Assembly (NCBI GenBank): GCA_016290325.1
Contig: JAEETL010000002.1
Coordinates: 1-64,000, forward strand
Direction of reading: 5' to 3'
DNA: 64,000 nucleotides
Source of the DNA: Muribaculaceae bacterium
GTDB lineage: Bacteria; Bacteroidota; Bacteroidia; Bacteroidales; Muribaculaceae
The position numbers and the translations under genes are program-made. Below, piece by piece: positions 7,860 through 17,104 of the stretch (positions within the stretch are counted from its first letter, which is position 1; every line of letters begins with the position of its first letter). The notes beneath the pieces were generated by a model, which worked only from the letters and a program-made list of their open reading frames with translations, did not search any database and had not been told where the DNA came from.

Positions 7860-9383
7860 ATGCAGCCTAGACGTCAATTCGCAGTAAATACAATTGCGAC
7901 CTCATTGAATCTTGTTATTCAATTTGGCATCAATTTTTTCCTTACTTCTTATCTCGTAAGGACTGTGGGTTCGACAACTTTTGGCTTTTGGGGATTGGCT
8001 AATAGTATCGTGAATTATGCTTGGATTATTATGACTGCGCTAAATTCAATGTCTGCGCGTTATATCGGCATCGATTACCATCGAGGTAATATGCGCCAGG
8101 CAAGTGGGTACTTTTCTTCGGTTTTTGTGGCTGATTTAACGTTCGCATTAATCATTTTATTGCCGAGCTGTATAGCCATCTATTATATAGATAGGTTGAT
8201 ATCGGTCCCCCCCGAAATTGTAAAAGAGGTTAAGATTTTATTCTACATTGTGTTTTTCAACATGTGTTGGAGTATCATCTTTGCTGTCTTTGGTTGCGTC
8301 TTCATCATCAAGAATCGACTGGATTTATCTTCGGTAATTAATATCATATCCAATATAATAAAGGCAGTGATATTAATCTTGTTGTATTGGCTCTTCCGTC
8401 CATCCATTGTCTATCTTGGAACCGCAACTTTTTGTGTGGGTATCTTTTTAGCTATAACAAGTATAATATTCACTAAAAGATTAACCCCTGAGATAAAACT
8501 CAAATATAGTTACTCATCGTTTCAGTCCGTTAAAACAATTGTAGCTTCTGGTGTTTGGAATTCTTTGAATCAACTTAGTATTGTGTTGCTTCAGGGTCTT
8601 GACTTGTTAATTGCAAATCTATTTGTTAGTGCAGCTGCGATGGGTTTAATTTCTGTTGCGGCGATGATACCTGGAGTCATATCCACATGTATAACCACCC
8701 TTGCATCTGTATTTACTCCAAGGTTTCTTGAACTTTATTCCTTGAATAAGTTTGATGATTTATTTCTTGAACTCAAGAACAGTATCAAATTTTTAACGCT
8801 CATTTCATGTGTCCCTATTGGTTTCTTAGTGGCTTTTGGGCTTCCTTTTTTTCAATTATGGACACCAAACACTGACGTGAGAACAGTTTATTACTTATCT
8901 ATTCTGGTATTACTTCCGTTATTCTCTGGTGGCGCGATTTGTTCTACCAATTACCTATATACAGTTGCCGATAAAGTGAAATGGCAGTCAATGGCATTGA
9001 TTCTGACCGGAGTAATGAATTTAACCATAGTTTTTATACTATTAAAAACGACAAATCTGGGTATTTATGCTATCGTAGGTGTCAGTGCCGCCATTGGGTT
9101 TATTCGAAATATCTTTTTTAATGCACCACTTGGAGCCTATTGCGTTCATCGAAAGTATACTGCCCTTTGGCCTGAAATGTTCAAGTCATATATTAGCTTG
9201 ATTATTTGCATCGGTGTAGGAATGGTTGTAAACCATTATCTCGATTTGAGCACATGGCCAAGACTGATCTTGGTGGGAGGGGCCACAGCGCTCGTGTCGA
9301 CTTATTTTATTTCATTATTACTTTTGACATCATCACAACGTAAACAATTGCGTGCTGGAGTGAGAGCGATGTTGATCAAGTAA
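7860..9383 (+). CDS. wzx: Polysaccharide flippase (Wzx/MATE-type)
   Basis: This 507-residue polytopic inner-membrane protein has roughly 12-14 hydrophobic segments spread over the whole length. It begins MQPRRQFAVNTIATSLNLVI and continues with a charged-loop/TM pattern typical of the MOP superfamily exporters. It should flip the undecaprenyl-pyrophosphate-linked repeat unit to the periplasm, where the EpsG-type polymerase encoded at 10544 would act. Its low GC content matches wzy and the nearby GTs, the usual pattern for serotype-specific genes. The symbol is by role; homologues vary widely in sequence. Confidence 0.85.
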   Translation: MQPRRQFAVNTIATSLNLVIQFGINFFLTSYLVRTVGSTTFGFWGLANSIVNYAWIIMTALNSMSARYIGIDYHRGNMRQASGYFSSVFVADLTFALIILLPSCIAIYYIDRLISVPPEIVKEVKILFYIVFFNMCWSIIFAVFGCVFIIKNRLDLSSVINIISNIIKAVILILLYWLFRPSIVYLGTATFCVGIFLAITSIIFTKRLTPEIKLKYSYSSFQSVKTIVASGVWNSLNQLSIVLLQGLDLLIANLFVSAAAMGLISVAAMIPGVISTCITTLASVFTPRFLELYSLNKFDDLFLELKNSIKFLTLISCVPIGFLVAFGLPFFQLWTPNTDVRTVYYLSILVLLPLFSGGAICSTNYLYTVADKVKWQSMALILTGVMNLTIVFILLKTTNLGIYAIVGVSAAIGFIRNIFFNAPLGAYCVHRKYTALWPEMFKSYISLIICIGVGMVVNHYLDLSTWPRLILVGGATALVSTYFISLLLLTSSQRKQLRAGVRAMLIK

Positions 9384-9445
9384 TAATACTGGAATAAAGC
9401 ATTCACGTACTATTTTATTCATTGTGTAGTGTTAATGGATAATAG

Positions 9446-10465
9446 ATGAAGCAGGATAAAAGTCGAGTTTTATGGATCGATGTCGCTCGAGGGATTGGCC
9501 TGATATCTGTCTTTATAGGTCATTTGATTTTTCCCTATGTGCCAGCATGGGTATATACTTTTCATATGCCTTTGTTTTTCTTTCTCAGCGGGTTACTTTA
9601 TCCTGGATGCGAAAAGTATTCTTTCACTGAATTTGCATGGCGCCGGTTTAAAGGATTAGTCATACCTTATTTTGCTCTTGGCTCCGTAATTATAGTATTG
9701 TATTCGATTGTGTATATTCTAAACGGTGAGCCAGTAACAACTTATACTCAAATGCTTCGTTTGTTCTTCATCCAAGAGCATTATTGGACCATTTGGTTCC
9801 TTGCTGCACTGTTTTTGACGCAATTATTATATTATGTCATCGATTGGTGTTTTAACCGTTGGCGAGGCGCGGTAACCATTGCCTCTTTGGCCTTGTGTGT
9901 GTTTGGATTTTTGAGATATCGTCTAGGATTTGGTTCGCTTCCATGGAACCTTGATGTGGCATTTGTGGCTCAATTCTTTTTTCATCTAGGACATCGATTC
10001 ATGCACATGGATAAACTCAGAGAATTTTTTGTTGGTTCTATGCCAACCTTTAGGTTGGTCGTTATTTGTTTAGTTTGTCTTATCTCTAATGTTGTATCTG
10101 CCAAGGCGTGTCTAGTTATTTCAGGACATTCTTTGAATATGTCAATAGGGATGTATGGAAATGAGCTACTAACAATGATTGCTGCAATAGCGGGTATTTT
10201 GCTCGTAGTGACCTTGGCTTCAGTGTTACGCTCACGCTTTATCATTTACCTAGGTCGCAATACGATGATACTCTTTGCTTGGCATTATCGCATTGTTATT
10301 AAAGCTTGTGGCTTGATTTATGCCCACTTTGGTTTGTTCCAAATTCCTGGAGTCGGAACATCGATGCTCCGCGCATTGACATCTTTTATAGCTATTTTGG
10401 TTATTCTCATTCCCGTTAACGAAATGATTAAGCGATTACCATGTCACAAAATCTTTGGGGTTTGA
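9446..10465 (+). CDS. Acyltransferase family 3 membrane protein (glycan O-acylation)
   Basis: This 339-residue membrane acyltransferase has about ten hydrophobic helices. The family start is visible: SRVLWIDVARGIGLISVF followed by HLIFPYVPAWVYTFHMPLFF, which carries the conserved histidine and FHMPLFFFLSG segment of OafA/NodX-like enzymes. It probably adds an O-acetyl or other acyl group to a sugar of the repeat. It lies between the flippase and polymerase genes. A second family member is at 31309. The exact acyl group is unknown. Confidence 0.8.
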   Translation: MKQDKSRVLWIDVARGIGLISVFIGHLIFPYVPAWVYTFHMPLFFFLSGLLYPGCEKYSFTEFAWRRFKGLVIPYFALGSVIIVLYSIVYILNGEPVTTYTQMLRLFFIQEHYWTIWFLAALFLTQLLYYVIDWCFNRWRGAVTIASLALCVFGFLRYRLGFGSLPWNLDVAFVAQFFFHLGHRFMHMDKLREFFVGSMPTFRLVVICLVCLISNVVSAKACLVISGHSLNMSIGMYGNELLTMIAAIAGILLVVTLASVLRSRFIIYLGRNTMILFAWHYRIVIKACGLIYAHFGLFQIPGVGTSMLRALTSFIAILVILIPVNEMIKRLPCHKIFGV

Positions 10466-10543
10466 TGTAATTAATACAAGAATAAATAGTGAAAGATTGA
10501 CAGACGAATTATTATTGTTCTTTAAGTTTTCGTTTTTTCGAAT

Positions 10544-11731
10544 ATGGGACCTATTACCTATGTAGCACCATACTATTATAACACGGTTTGGTATGTTTTT
10601 TGGCTAATCCTGGTTTGGATGAATGTCCTCTATTATATCGGCTCAGGAGAACAAAAGATCTTGAGGTCAGATGGACACGATGCGTCTCAGGGATTTGCAA
10701 TTGTGTTGGCGTTCATTGTAATCTATTACGTTGGATTAAGACCTATTCATTCTGATTTTGTAGATATGAAAATGTATGCTGTGAATTATAAACATCTAGC
10801 TCCCAACTTTGGCTATGGTGCACCTAGTTTTTCACAAGAGTGGCTTTGGAATGATGTAATGGTCTTCTTCCAGCATAATGGCTATACGGTTCATGAATTC
10901 TTCTTGTTCATTGAGTTCGTTTATGTGATAGGAATGCTGATAAGCGTTGTTATCCTAACACGCAACAATCTGTGGCTGTCGATGCTTTTCATGTATACGT
11001 CATTTAGTTTTCTTTCATTCGGTGAAAATGGTATTAGAAATGGCATGTCATGTAGCTTGATGCTAGTGGCAATTGCGTTGTTGTGCCAAGAAGAAAAACC
11101 TAAGAAAATTTTAGCCTATTTTTTTATGTTCTTGGCTATGGGTGTTCATCGTAGTTCCATGTTGCCGATTGTTGCGACTATAGCTTCTGTTTATTATATT
11201 AAGGATACTAAAACAGCTATCCGTTTTTGGATAATATCTTTGGGAATATCTATTGTTGCTGGTCCTTTGGCTGAGAAGTTCTTTGTTGCTTTGGGATTTG
11301 ATGATAGAATGGCGGATTATACTCAAGTTGATGAGTCGGCGAAAGAGACGGTATTCTCTAGAACTGGCTTCCGTTTGGATTTCTTTTTTTATAGTATATT
11401 CCCTGTTATAATGATATGGTATGTTACGGTATTGAGAAAGTTTAATGATAAGACTTACAACGTGATTGCTAATGTATACCTTTTGTGCAATGCTTTCTGG
11501 CTTATGGTTATTCGTGCTGCCTTCTCTAATCGTTTTGCATATCTCTCGTGGTTTATTTACCCGCTAGTGATAGCCTATCCCCTTCTTCGTATGAATCTTT
11601 GGAAAGATCAGGATCGTAAAACATCACTCATTTTGTTTGCATATTCTGGCTTTATGTTTTTTATGTTCTTTGTTTATTATTTTGGGACCACTGGTTTTAA
11701 GGGATTTGATCAGTATTGGTGGAGAAAATAA
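10544..11731 (+). CDS. wzy: EpsG-family O-antigen/polysaccharide polymerase (Wzy-like)
   Basis: This 395-residue polytopic membrane protein has about ten transmembrane segments. The GLRPIHSDFVDMKMY segment near residue 65 and ENGIRNGMSCSLMLVAIALL near residue 165 match the EpsG family, whose members polymerise repeat units in the Wzx/Wzy pathway. Its neighbours (wzx, membrane acyltransferase, GT2) support this role. Codon use is AT-rich. Confidence in the family is good; the polymerase role follows from the family and context. Confidence 0.78.
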   Translation: MGPITYVAPYYYNTVWYVFWLILVWMNVLYYIGSGEQKILRSDGHDASQGFAIVLAFIVIYYVGLRPIHSDFVDMKMYAVNYKHLAPNFGYGAPSFSQEWLWNDVMVFFQHNGYTVHEFFLFIEFVYVIGMLISVVILTRNNLWLSMLFMYTSFSFLSFGENGIRNGMSCSLMLVAIALLCQEEKPKKILAYFFMFLAMGVHRSSMLPIVATIASVYYIKDTKTAIRFWIISLGISIVAGPLAEKFFVALGFDDRMADYTQVDESAKETVFSRTGFRLDFFFYSIFPVIMIWYVTVLRKFNDKTYNVIANVYLLCNAFWLMVIRAAFSNRFAYLSWFIYPLVIAYPLLRMNLWKDQDRKTSLILFAYSGFMFFMFFVYYFGTTGFKGFDQYWWRK

Positions 11732-11777
11732 ATTTGCAGATAGAAGGAATGTTTCGATTTATTAAGTTCATTTGATT

Positions 11778-12824
11778 ATGAATCCTTTAGTCTCCGTAGT
11801 TATCCCAGTCTACAAAGTCGAGATGTATCTTCGGCAATGTATGGATAGTGTGGTGAATCAAACATATCACAACCTTGATATTGTTTGTGTTAACGATGGG
11901 TCGCCTGATCGATCTATTGATATTTTAAGAGAGTATGAGCAGAAAGACAAGAGAATAAAAATCGTTGAAATTGAGAATCAGGGACTGTCGGGCGCCCGGA
12001 ACGTAGGAGCGTCTTATTGTACAGGCGATTATCTGCTTTATCTTGATAGTGACGATTGGATTGATTTAGATACTGTTGAAATCGCGTTAAAAGCTGCTCT
12101 CGAGACTAATGTGGATATCGTTTTGTGGAATTACGTCAAGGAATTTCTACAAACATCTCAGCCGGTCAAGGTTTTTGACAAACAGACGTTGTTCGTCAAC
12201 GATGACTATAAACGATTATACCAGCGATTGGTCGGCCTTACAGGAGACCAACTTAGGCATCCTGAACAGTGTGATTCCATTTCCACAGCATGGGGAAAGC
12301 TATATAGATTTTCGATTATTAAGGAGCACGATATCAAGTATGTGGATACTAAGATAATCGGCACTGAAGACTTGTTGTTCAACGCCGAGGTGTTCAAGTA
12401 TTGTAACTCAGCTTATGCCCTCCCCAATACATTCAACCATTACAGGAAATCAAATGTGTCATCATTATCTAGAAATTTTAAGCCTGAATTCTTTAAACAG
12501 TCATGTGAGTTGCAACGCCGATTGAGATTGGTATGCGATGATGTCGATTATCTTCATCAATCGCTTTCTAACAGGACGGCGCTTAGCCTGATTGGTTTAG
12601 GGTTGAGGGTGGTATCATCTAGAATCTCATCTTTACAGCAATTGAAAAGAGTGAAAGAGATTATCACAACGCCATCCTATAAGGCGGCATTTAATGCCCT
12701 TGAGTTACAGCATATGCCCATCCATTGGAAAGCATTTTTCTTTTCTGCTAAATATAGGTTGACTCTATGTGTGTGGGGCTTACTGAAAATAATGATAAGG
12801 TTCGTTAAGCGTGATAGGCAGTAA
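11778..12824 (+). CDS. Glycosyltransferase family 2
   Basis: This is a 348-residue GT2 enzyme with VSVVIPVYKVEMYLRQCM, the nucleotide loop CVNDGSPDRS and the metal site YLDSDDWID (about residues 87-95). I chose the ATG at 11778 over an in-frame TTG six bases upstream because it directly precedes the conserved first strand (MNPLVSVVIP). The protein shares its overall layout, including the C-terminal HMPIHWKAFFFSAKYR, with the GT2 at 15565, whose end reads HLPFHWKLFYLAARKK. The two are likely paralogues. Confidence 0.82.
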   Translation: MNPLVSVVIPVYKVEMYLRQCMDSVVNQTYHNLDIVCVNDGSPDRSIDILREYEQKDKRIKIVEIENQGLSGARNVGASYCTGDYLLYLDSDDWIDLDTVEIALKAALETNVDIVLWNYVKEFLQTSQPVKVFDKQTLFVNDDYKRLYQRLVGLTGDQLRHPEQCDSISTAWGKLYRFSIIKEHDIKYVDTKIIGTEDLLFNAEVFKYCNSAYALPNTFNHYRKSNVSSLSRNFKPEFFKQSCELQRRLRLVCDDVDYLHQSLSNRTALSLIGLGLRVVSSRISSLQQLKRVKEIITTPSYKAAFNALELQHMPIHWKAFFFSAKYRLTLCVWGLLKIMIRFVKRDRQ

Positions 12825-12919
12825 AGTGTAAATTACGAATGAACTTTGTGATTTGAATTGTTTAATGTACTTTCTCTTCCTAATGATACAGTGACGATTT
12901 AAAATCATTATGATGTGAT

Positions 12920-14065
12920 ATGAAAATCGTATATTGTGTAAATAGCATTCGTTATTTGGGTGGAATCCAGCGGGTTACTGTGGTCAAGGCAAATGCGTTG
13001 GCCGAGTTGCCCGGTAATGAGGTTTATGTGGTGGTGACTGATAACAAGGCAGGTCCTGAGATTCATAAATTGTCACCTAAAGTTCACCTCATTGATTTGG
13101 ATATCAACTACTATAATCGCAATCAAGAACGCTCCATGTTAACTAACCTAATTGTTGGCATGGCAAAAGGTATACCTCATAAGAAGGCGTTAACAAAAGT
13201 TTTGCGCCAAATTAATCCTGATGTGGTGATCTCAGTGGGTATGTCCGAGAAATTCATGCTCACTTCAATGAGAAATCGCACATGGAAGATCATTCGTGAG
13301 TTTCACAGTGAAAAGAATTATCGGTCTAAACATGCCTATTCGATGTTCAAGAAAATTCAGGGCAAGTTATCGGATTTTTATGAGTTTCACTATGCCGACA
13401 AGAAGTATGACAGGATTGTTGTCTTGACCGATGAAGATAAAGAAACCAACTGGCAGGGTTGGGATAACGTTTCAGTGGTGCCCAATCCAGTGTCGTTTAA
13501 ATGTGATGCCCCTTCTACCTTGACCGAGAAATCGGTGATTTCGATGGGCCGTTTGGAACATGTCAAGAATTTCTCATCGTTGATAAGCGCCTTCAAGATT
13601 GTTGCAAAAAAGCATCAGGATTGGATTTTAAAGATATTTGGTGACGGGAGCCTAAGGGAATCATTGCAGAACCAAATTAATGAAAGTGGTCTGCAAAATA
13701 ATGTGTTTTTGATGGGATTCTCAGATGATATGGAAAGTGCCTTGAGGCAATCGTCTATTTTTGCCTTCTCCTCTTTGGTTGAGGGTTTTGCGCTGGTTAT
13801 TGTTGAGGCCATGGAGTGTGGCCTTCCTGCCGTATCCTACCAGTGTCCCTGTGGCCCCAAGGACATCATCACCAATGGAAAGGACGGGTTCCTTGTGCCG
13901 GTTAACGATGAGCAAATGCTCGCAGAGCGGATTTGCTCACTCATTGAGAATGAGGATTTGCGCCGCCAAATGGCTTCCGACGCAAGATTGAGGGCACAGT
14001 ATTATCACGTTGAAAGCATCGCTCAGCGATGGATGAAGTTATTTGAAGAGGTGATGAGCAAATAA
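12920..14065 (+). CDS. Glycosyltransferase family 4, copy 1 of a tandem pair
   Basis: This 381-residue GT-B enzyme has an acceptor-side loop SIRYLGGIQRVTVVKANALA, the hinge ISMGRLEHVKNFSSLISAF, and the GT4 donor signature SSLVEGFALVIVEAMECGLP. CPCGPKDI follows and is seen in polysaccharide GT4s that transfer GalNAc- or galactose-type sugars. It is followed after 36 bases by a close paralogue of almost the same length. The two proteins are alike throughout and nearly identical in their C-terminal thirds, so this is a recent tandem duplication or a pair homogenised by gene conversion. Confidence 0.85.
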   Translation: MKIVYCVNSIRYLGGIQRVTVVKANALAELPGNEVYVVVTDNKAGPEIHKLSPKVHLIDLDINYYNRNQERSMLTNLIVGMAKGIPHKKALTKVLRQINPDVVISVGMSEKFMLTSMRNRTWKIIREFHSEKNYRSKHAYSMFKKIQGKLSDFYEFHYADKKYDRIVVLTDEDKETNWQGWDNVSVVPNPVSFKCDAPSTLTEKSVISMGRLEHVKNFSSLISAFKIVAKKHQDWILKIFGDGSLRESLQNQINESGLQNNVFLMGFSDDMESALRQSSIFAFSSLVEGFALVIVEAMECGLPAVSYQCPCGPKDIITNGKDGFLVPVNDEQMLAERICSLIENEDLRRQMASDARLRAQYYHVESIAQRWMKLFEEVMSK

Positions 14066-14101
14066 CAGGAGCCTAACCCCATACCAACAACAATCTACTG
14101 A

Positions 14102-15250
14102 ATGAAGATTGTATATTGTTTAAATAGCATTCGATACATTGGCGGCATCCAACGAGTTACTGTCGTTAAAGCCAATGCGCTGGCTGAAATGCCAGGCAAT
14201 GAGGTATATATTGTGGTGACAGATAACAAGGTGGGACCTGAGACCCATAAATTGTCTCCCAAAGTGCATCTCATTGACTTGGATATCAATTATCATGATC
14301 GGGACCGGGAACGTTCTTTCATCGCTGTTAATATGATCTATTTTGCCAAGTGTGCCAAGCATAAAAAGGCGCTTAGGCACGTTTTGAGTCAAATCAATCC
14401 AGATATAGTGATTTCGGTGGGCATGTCCGAGAAATACATGCTTACGTCTATTAGGGATCATTCGTGGAAGATTATCCGTGAATTTCATTGCGAGAAGAAT
14501 TACCGAACAAAATATGCAACTTCTCTATTCGGCAAAGTTCAGGGCCGAGTCTCTGATTTTTACGAGTTTAATTTTGTCGACAAGAAGTTTGACCGGATTG
14601 TAGTTTTGACCCAAGAGGATAAAGAAACCAATTGGCAGGGGTGGAATAACGTTTCGGTGATACCTAACCCGGTGGCTTTTAAATGTGATGACCCTTCTTA
14701 TTTAAATGAGAAGGTTGTCATTTCCATGGGACGCTTGCATCATGTCAAGAATTTCTCATCGCTCATTAGCGCATTCGGTCAGGTTGTAAAAAAGCATCCC
14801 GATTGGATCTTGCGGATATATGGTGATGGCGAGCTTAAACAAGCTTTGCATGACCAAATCCATCGAACTGGCCTTCAGGACAACGTGTTCCTAATGGGAT
14901 TCTCAAATGATATGGAAAGTGCCTTAAGGCAATCATCCATCTTCGCTTTCTCATCCTTGGTTGAAGGGTTTGCCCTGGTCATTGTCGAGGCGATGGAGTG
15001 TGGCCTCCCGGTTGTTTCCTACCAGTGCCCCTGTGGCCCCAAGGACATCGTCACCGATGGAAAGGACGGTTTCCTCATTCCAGTTGATGATGAGAAGATG
15101 CTGGCAGAAAAGATTTGCTCACTCATTGAGAATGAGGATTTGCGCCGCCAAATGGCTGTCGAAGCAAGGTTGAGAGCGCAGTATTATCATGTTGAAAGCA
15201 TCGCTCAGCAATGGATGACTTTATTCAATGAAGTGATTGCTGGGTCGTGA
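14102..15250 (+). CDS. Glycosyltransferase family 4, copy 2 of a tandem pair
   Basis: This 382-residue GT4 enzyme is paralogous to the gene at 12920 and has the same motifs (SIRYIGGIQRVTVVKANALA, MGRLHHVKNFSSLISAF, SSLVEGFALVIVEAMECGLP). Differences concentrate between residues 70 and 130 and around residues 215-260. The last ~130 codons are nearly the same in both copies, with long identical DNA runs. The duplicate could add the same sugar in a second linkage, or a related donor. No frame damage is visible in either copy, so both seem functional. Confidence 0.85.
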   Translation: MKIVYCLNSIRYIGGIQRVTVVKANALAEMPGNEVYIVVTDNKVGPETHKLSPKVHLIDLDINYHDRDRERSFIAVNMIYFAKCAKHKKALRHVLSQINPDIVISVGMSEKYMLTSIRDHSWKIIREFHCEKNYRTKYATSLFGKVQGRVSDFYEFNFVDKKFDRIVVLTQEDKETNWQGWNNVSVIPNPVAFKCDDPSYLNEKVVISMGRLHHVKNFSSLISAFGQVVKKHPDWILRIYGDGELKQALHDQIHRTGLQDNVFLMGFSNDMESALRQSSIFAFSSLVEGFALVIVEAMECGLPVVSYQCPCGPKDIVTDGKDGFLIPVDDEKMLAEKICSLIENEDLRRQMAVEARLRAQYYHVESIAQQWMTLFNEVIAGS

Positions 15251-15262
15251 CACTTTATTGTT

Positions 15263-15460
15263 ATGGCAAGGATATCAGTTTTAATGGGAATATATAACTG
15301 CGCTGGAACGCTTGTTGAGGCGCTCGATTCATTATATGCCCAAACATATCAGGATTTCAATGGATTATGGTGTGAGCAGTATGGTTTGATTGTTTCCAAC
15401 AAATATAATAACGTGTCTGTAATGGAGACTCAATTATTTGAAATATCATCAATAAAATAA
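15263..15460 (+). pseudogene. Truncated GT2 glycosyltransferase remnant (N-terminal fragment)
   Basis: The 65-codon frame starts with a good GT2 N-terminus (ISVLMGIYNCAGTLVEALDS followed by LYAQTYQDF). After residue 33 it departs from the family and has neither the DDGS nucleotide loop nor the DxD metal site. It starts 12 bases after the second GT4 gene, so it keeps the original operon position of a lost transferase. A full GT2 would need about 250-300 more residues. It is probably inactive debris. Confidence 0.7.
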
Positions 15461-15564
15461 TTATTGGATTATATATCTAACTTAAAAGTAGTAATTATTA
15501 TTTTGTTTAAAACATTATAGGTGGCATATTAATTTGCGATGTTCTTTTTTCATACGAATTAATT

Positions 15565-16611
15565 ATGGATGTTTCTGCAATGAAGAGTAACAACTGCCCA
15601 TTGGTTTCAATTATTATTCCAGTCTATAATGTTGAAAAGTATTTAGGGCAATGCCTCACTTCTATCCTTTCCCAGACATATAGCAACATTGAGGTTATTT
15701 GTGTCAATGATGGGAGTAAGGATAATAGTTTAGCTATATTAAAAGACTTTGTTTCTAAAGATTGTAGAATAAAAGTCTATAATATAGATAATGCAGGAGT
15801 ATCAAATGCGCGTAATATTGGATTAGGTGCTGCGTCTGGTTCAAAATTGATGTTTGTTGATGCTGATGATTGGATAGATTCAGATTGTATCGAGAAATTG
15901 GTTATTTACTCGATGCAAAATGAATGTGACATTGTAATGTTTCCTTATATAAGTGAACGAAACTCAGGATCCTTAAAAAGGGATTTATTTCCAGATGAGA
16001 GTTTTTTTGTGGATAATGAATGCCGCCGTTTAGCAAGGCTGCTGATAGGTCCAATTGATAATGAAGTAACTTCACCAACAAGATTAGATTCATATGGAAC
16101 CGTATGGGGCAAACTGTATAGTCGTGACATCCTAAATGACATTTCTTTTGAAGACTTAAAAAAGATTGGCACAGCAGAAGATACGCTTTTTAATATGTTT
16201 GTATTTAAGCGGGCGAAAGTTGTGGGTTATTGCCCAGAAACCTATTATCATTATAGACGTAACAATGCATCTTCTTTGACAGGTGGTTTCATCCCGAAAT
16301 TGAAAGATAAACGAAAAGAAATGTATAGGATCATTACTGATAATTTTGGGGAGAATGATGAAAAAGAGGCATTATCAAATAGGATCGCATTGGATGTTTT
16401 GGGATTACTCATTATTGCAAATTATTCTGATTCAAGACATAAAGAGATAAAGGAATTGCTACAAGATGATTATTTCAATGCTGCTTTAAAATCATTCAAT
16501 ATAACACATCTTCCATTTCATTGGAAATTGTTTTATTTAGCAGCTAGAAAAAAACATGTCAGGGTTATTGAACTCTTTTTATTTTTTATCAGGCTAATCA
16601 GAGGCACATAG
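15565..16611 (+). CDS. Glycosyltransferase family 2
   Basis: This is a 348-residue GT2 enzyme with VSIIIPVYNVEKYLGQCL, the loop CVNDGSKDNS and the metal site FVDADDWIDSD. An in-frame ATG at 15580 is an alternative start, 5 residues in. It resembles the GT2 at 11778 over its length (shared VNDGS, WGKLYS and terminal HLPFHWK segments). The gene is markedly AT-rich and is flanked on both sides by gene fragments (15263-15460 and 16691-16939), as if it had been inserted into or replaced older glycosyltransferase DNA. Confidence 0.82.
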   Translation: MDVSAMKSNNCPLVSIIIPVYNVEKYLGQCLTSILSQTYSNIEVICVNDGSKDNSLAILKDFVSKDCRIKVYNIDNAGVSNARNIGLGAASGSKLMFVDADDWIDSDCIEKLVIYSMQNECDIVMFPYISERNSGSLKRDLFPDESFFVDNECRRLARLLIGPIDNEVTSPTRLDSYGTVWGKLYSRDILNDISFEDLKKIGTAEDTLFNMFVFKRAKVVGYCPETYYHYRRNNASSLTGGFIPKLKDKRKEMYRIITDNFGENDEKEALSNRIALDVLGLLIIANYSDSRHKEIKELLQDDYFNAALKSFNITHLPFHWKLFYLAARKKHVRVIELFLFFIRLIRGT

Positions 16612-16690
16612 CTTTAGGGGTAGTCTTATCTTGTTTAATAGCCAAAAAACGTATTATTGTGTTTAGTGATTGTACGTAAACGAAGTATAA

Positions 16691-16939
16691 TTGTTCAAAT
16701 TATTTGCAGCTGACAAATTACTCTATAGGTTAAAAGAACCACTGTATAAAATGCGAGATGATAGAAATGCATATAAACGTAGGACTTTAAAGAATTGTTT
16801 GAACGAAGTATATGTTAGACATATCGGTTATAAAATGATCTCTTTGCCATGGTATGTACAAGTGTTTGCCATTCGTCCAATTTTGGTGTATTTATTACCT
16901 GGTTTTATATATAATTGGTTGCATCATAATAAGAAGTAG
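16691..16939 (+). pseudogene. Short orphan frame, possible C-terminal glycosyltransferase fragment
   Basis: The 82-codon frame begins at TTG directly after an in-frame TAA, with no ATG before codon 13, so it does not look like a normal gene start. It is rich in lysine and arginine and ends with a hydrophobic stretch (VFAIRPILVYLLPGFIYNWL) like the membrane-associated tails of some polysaccharide glycosyltransferases. I do not recognise the family. It may be the tail of a broken gene or a small membrane protein. Confidence 0.4.
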
Positions 16940-17104
16940 AGATGCTGTAGTTCAGTTTATATCTTTGAACTGCCCAACAAATTGGTTGTAATTGGTGATT
17001 CTTGCAAGATTATTCAACGGGTAGAATATGCATATGATCTATCCTGTTTAGATAAAGAGCGATTGATATTCTGCATGGTATTGCTCTAAACAATATTGGT
17101 GAAT
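16940..17104 (+). other. Degenerate spacer before the initiating transferase
   Basis: This spacer holds a roughly 45-codon open stretch in one frame, ending with TAA at 17087-17089 and lacking a start codon (it reads ...DLSCLDKERLIFCMVLL). That suggests decayed coding DNA. Together with the two fragments upstream it marks 15.25-17.1 kb as a site of repeated gene loss and gain. Confidence 0.35.
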
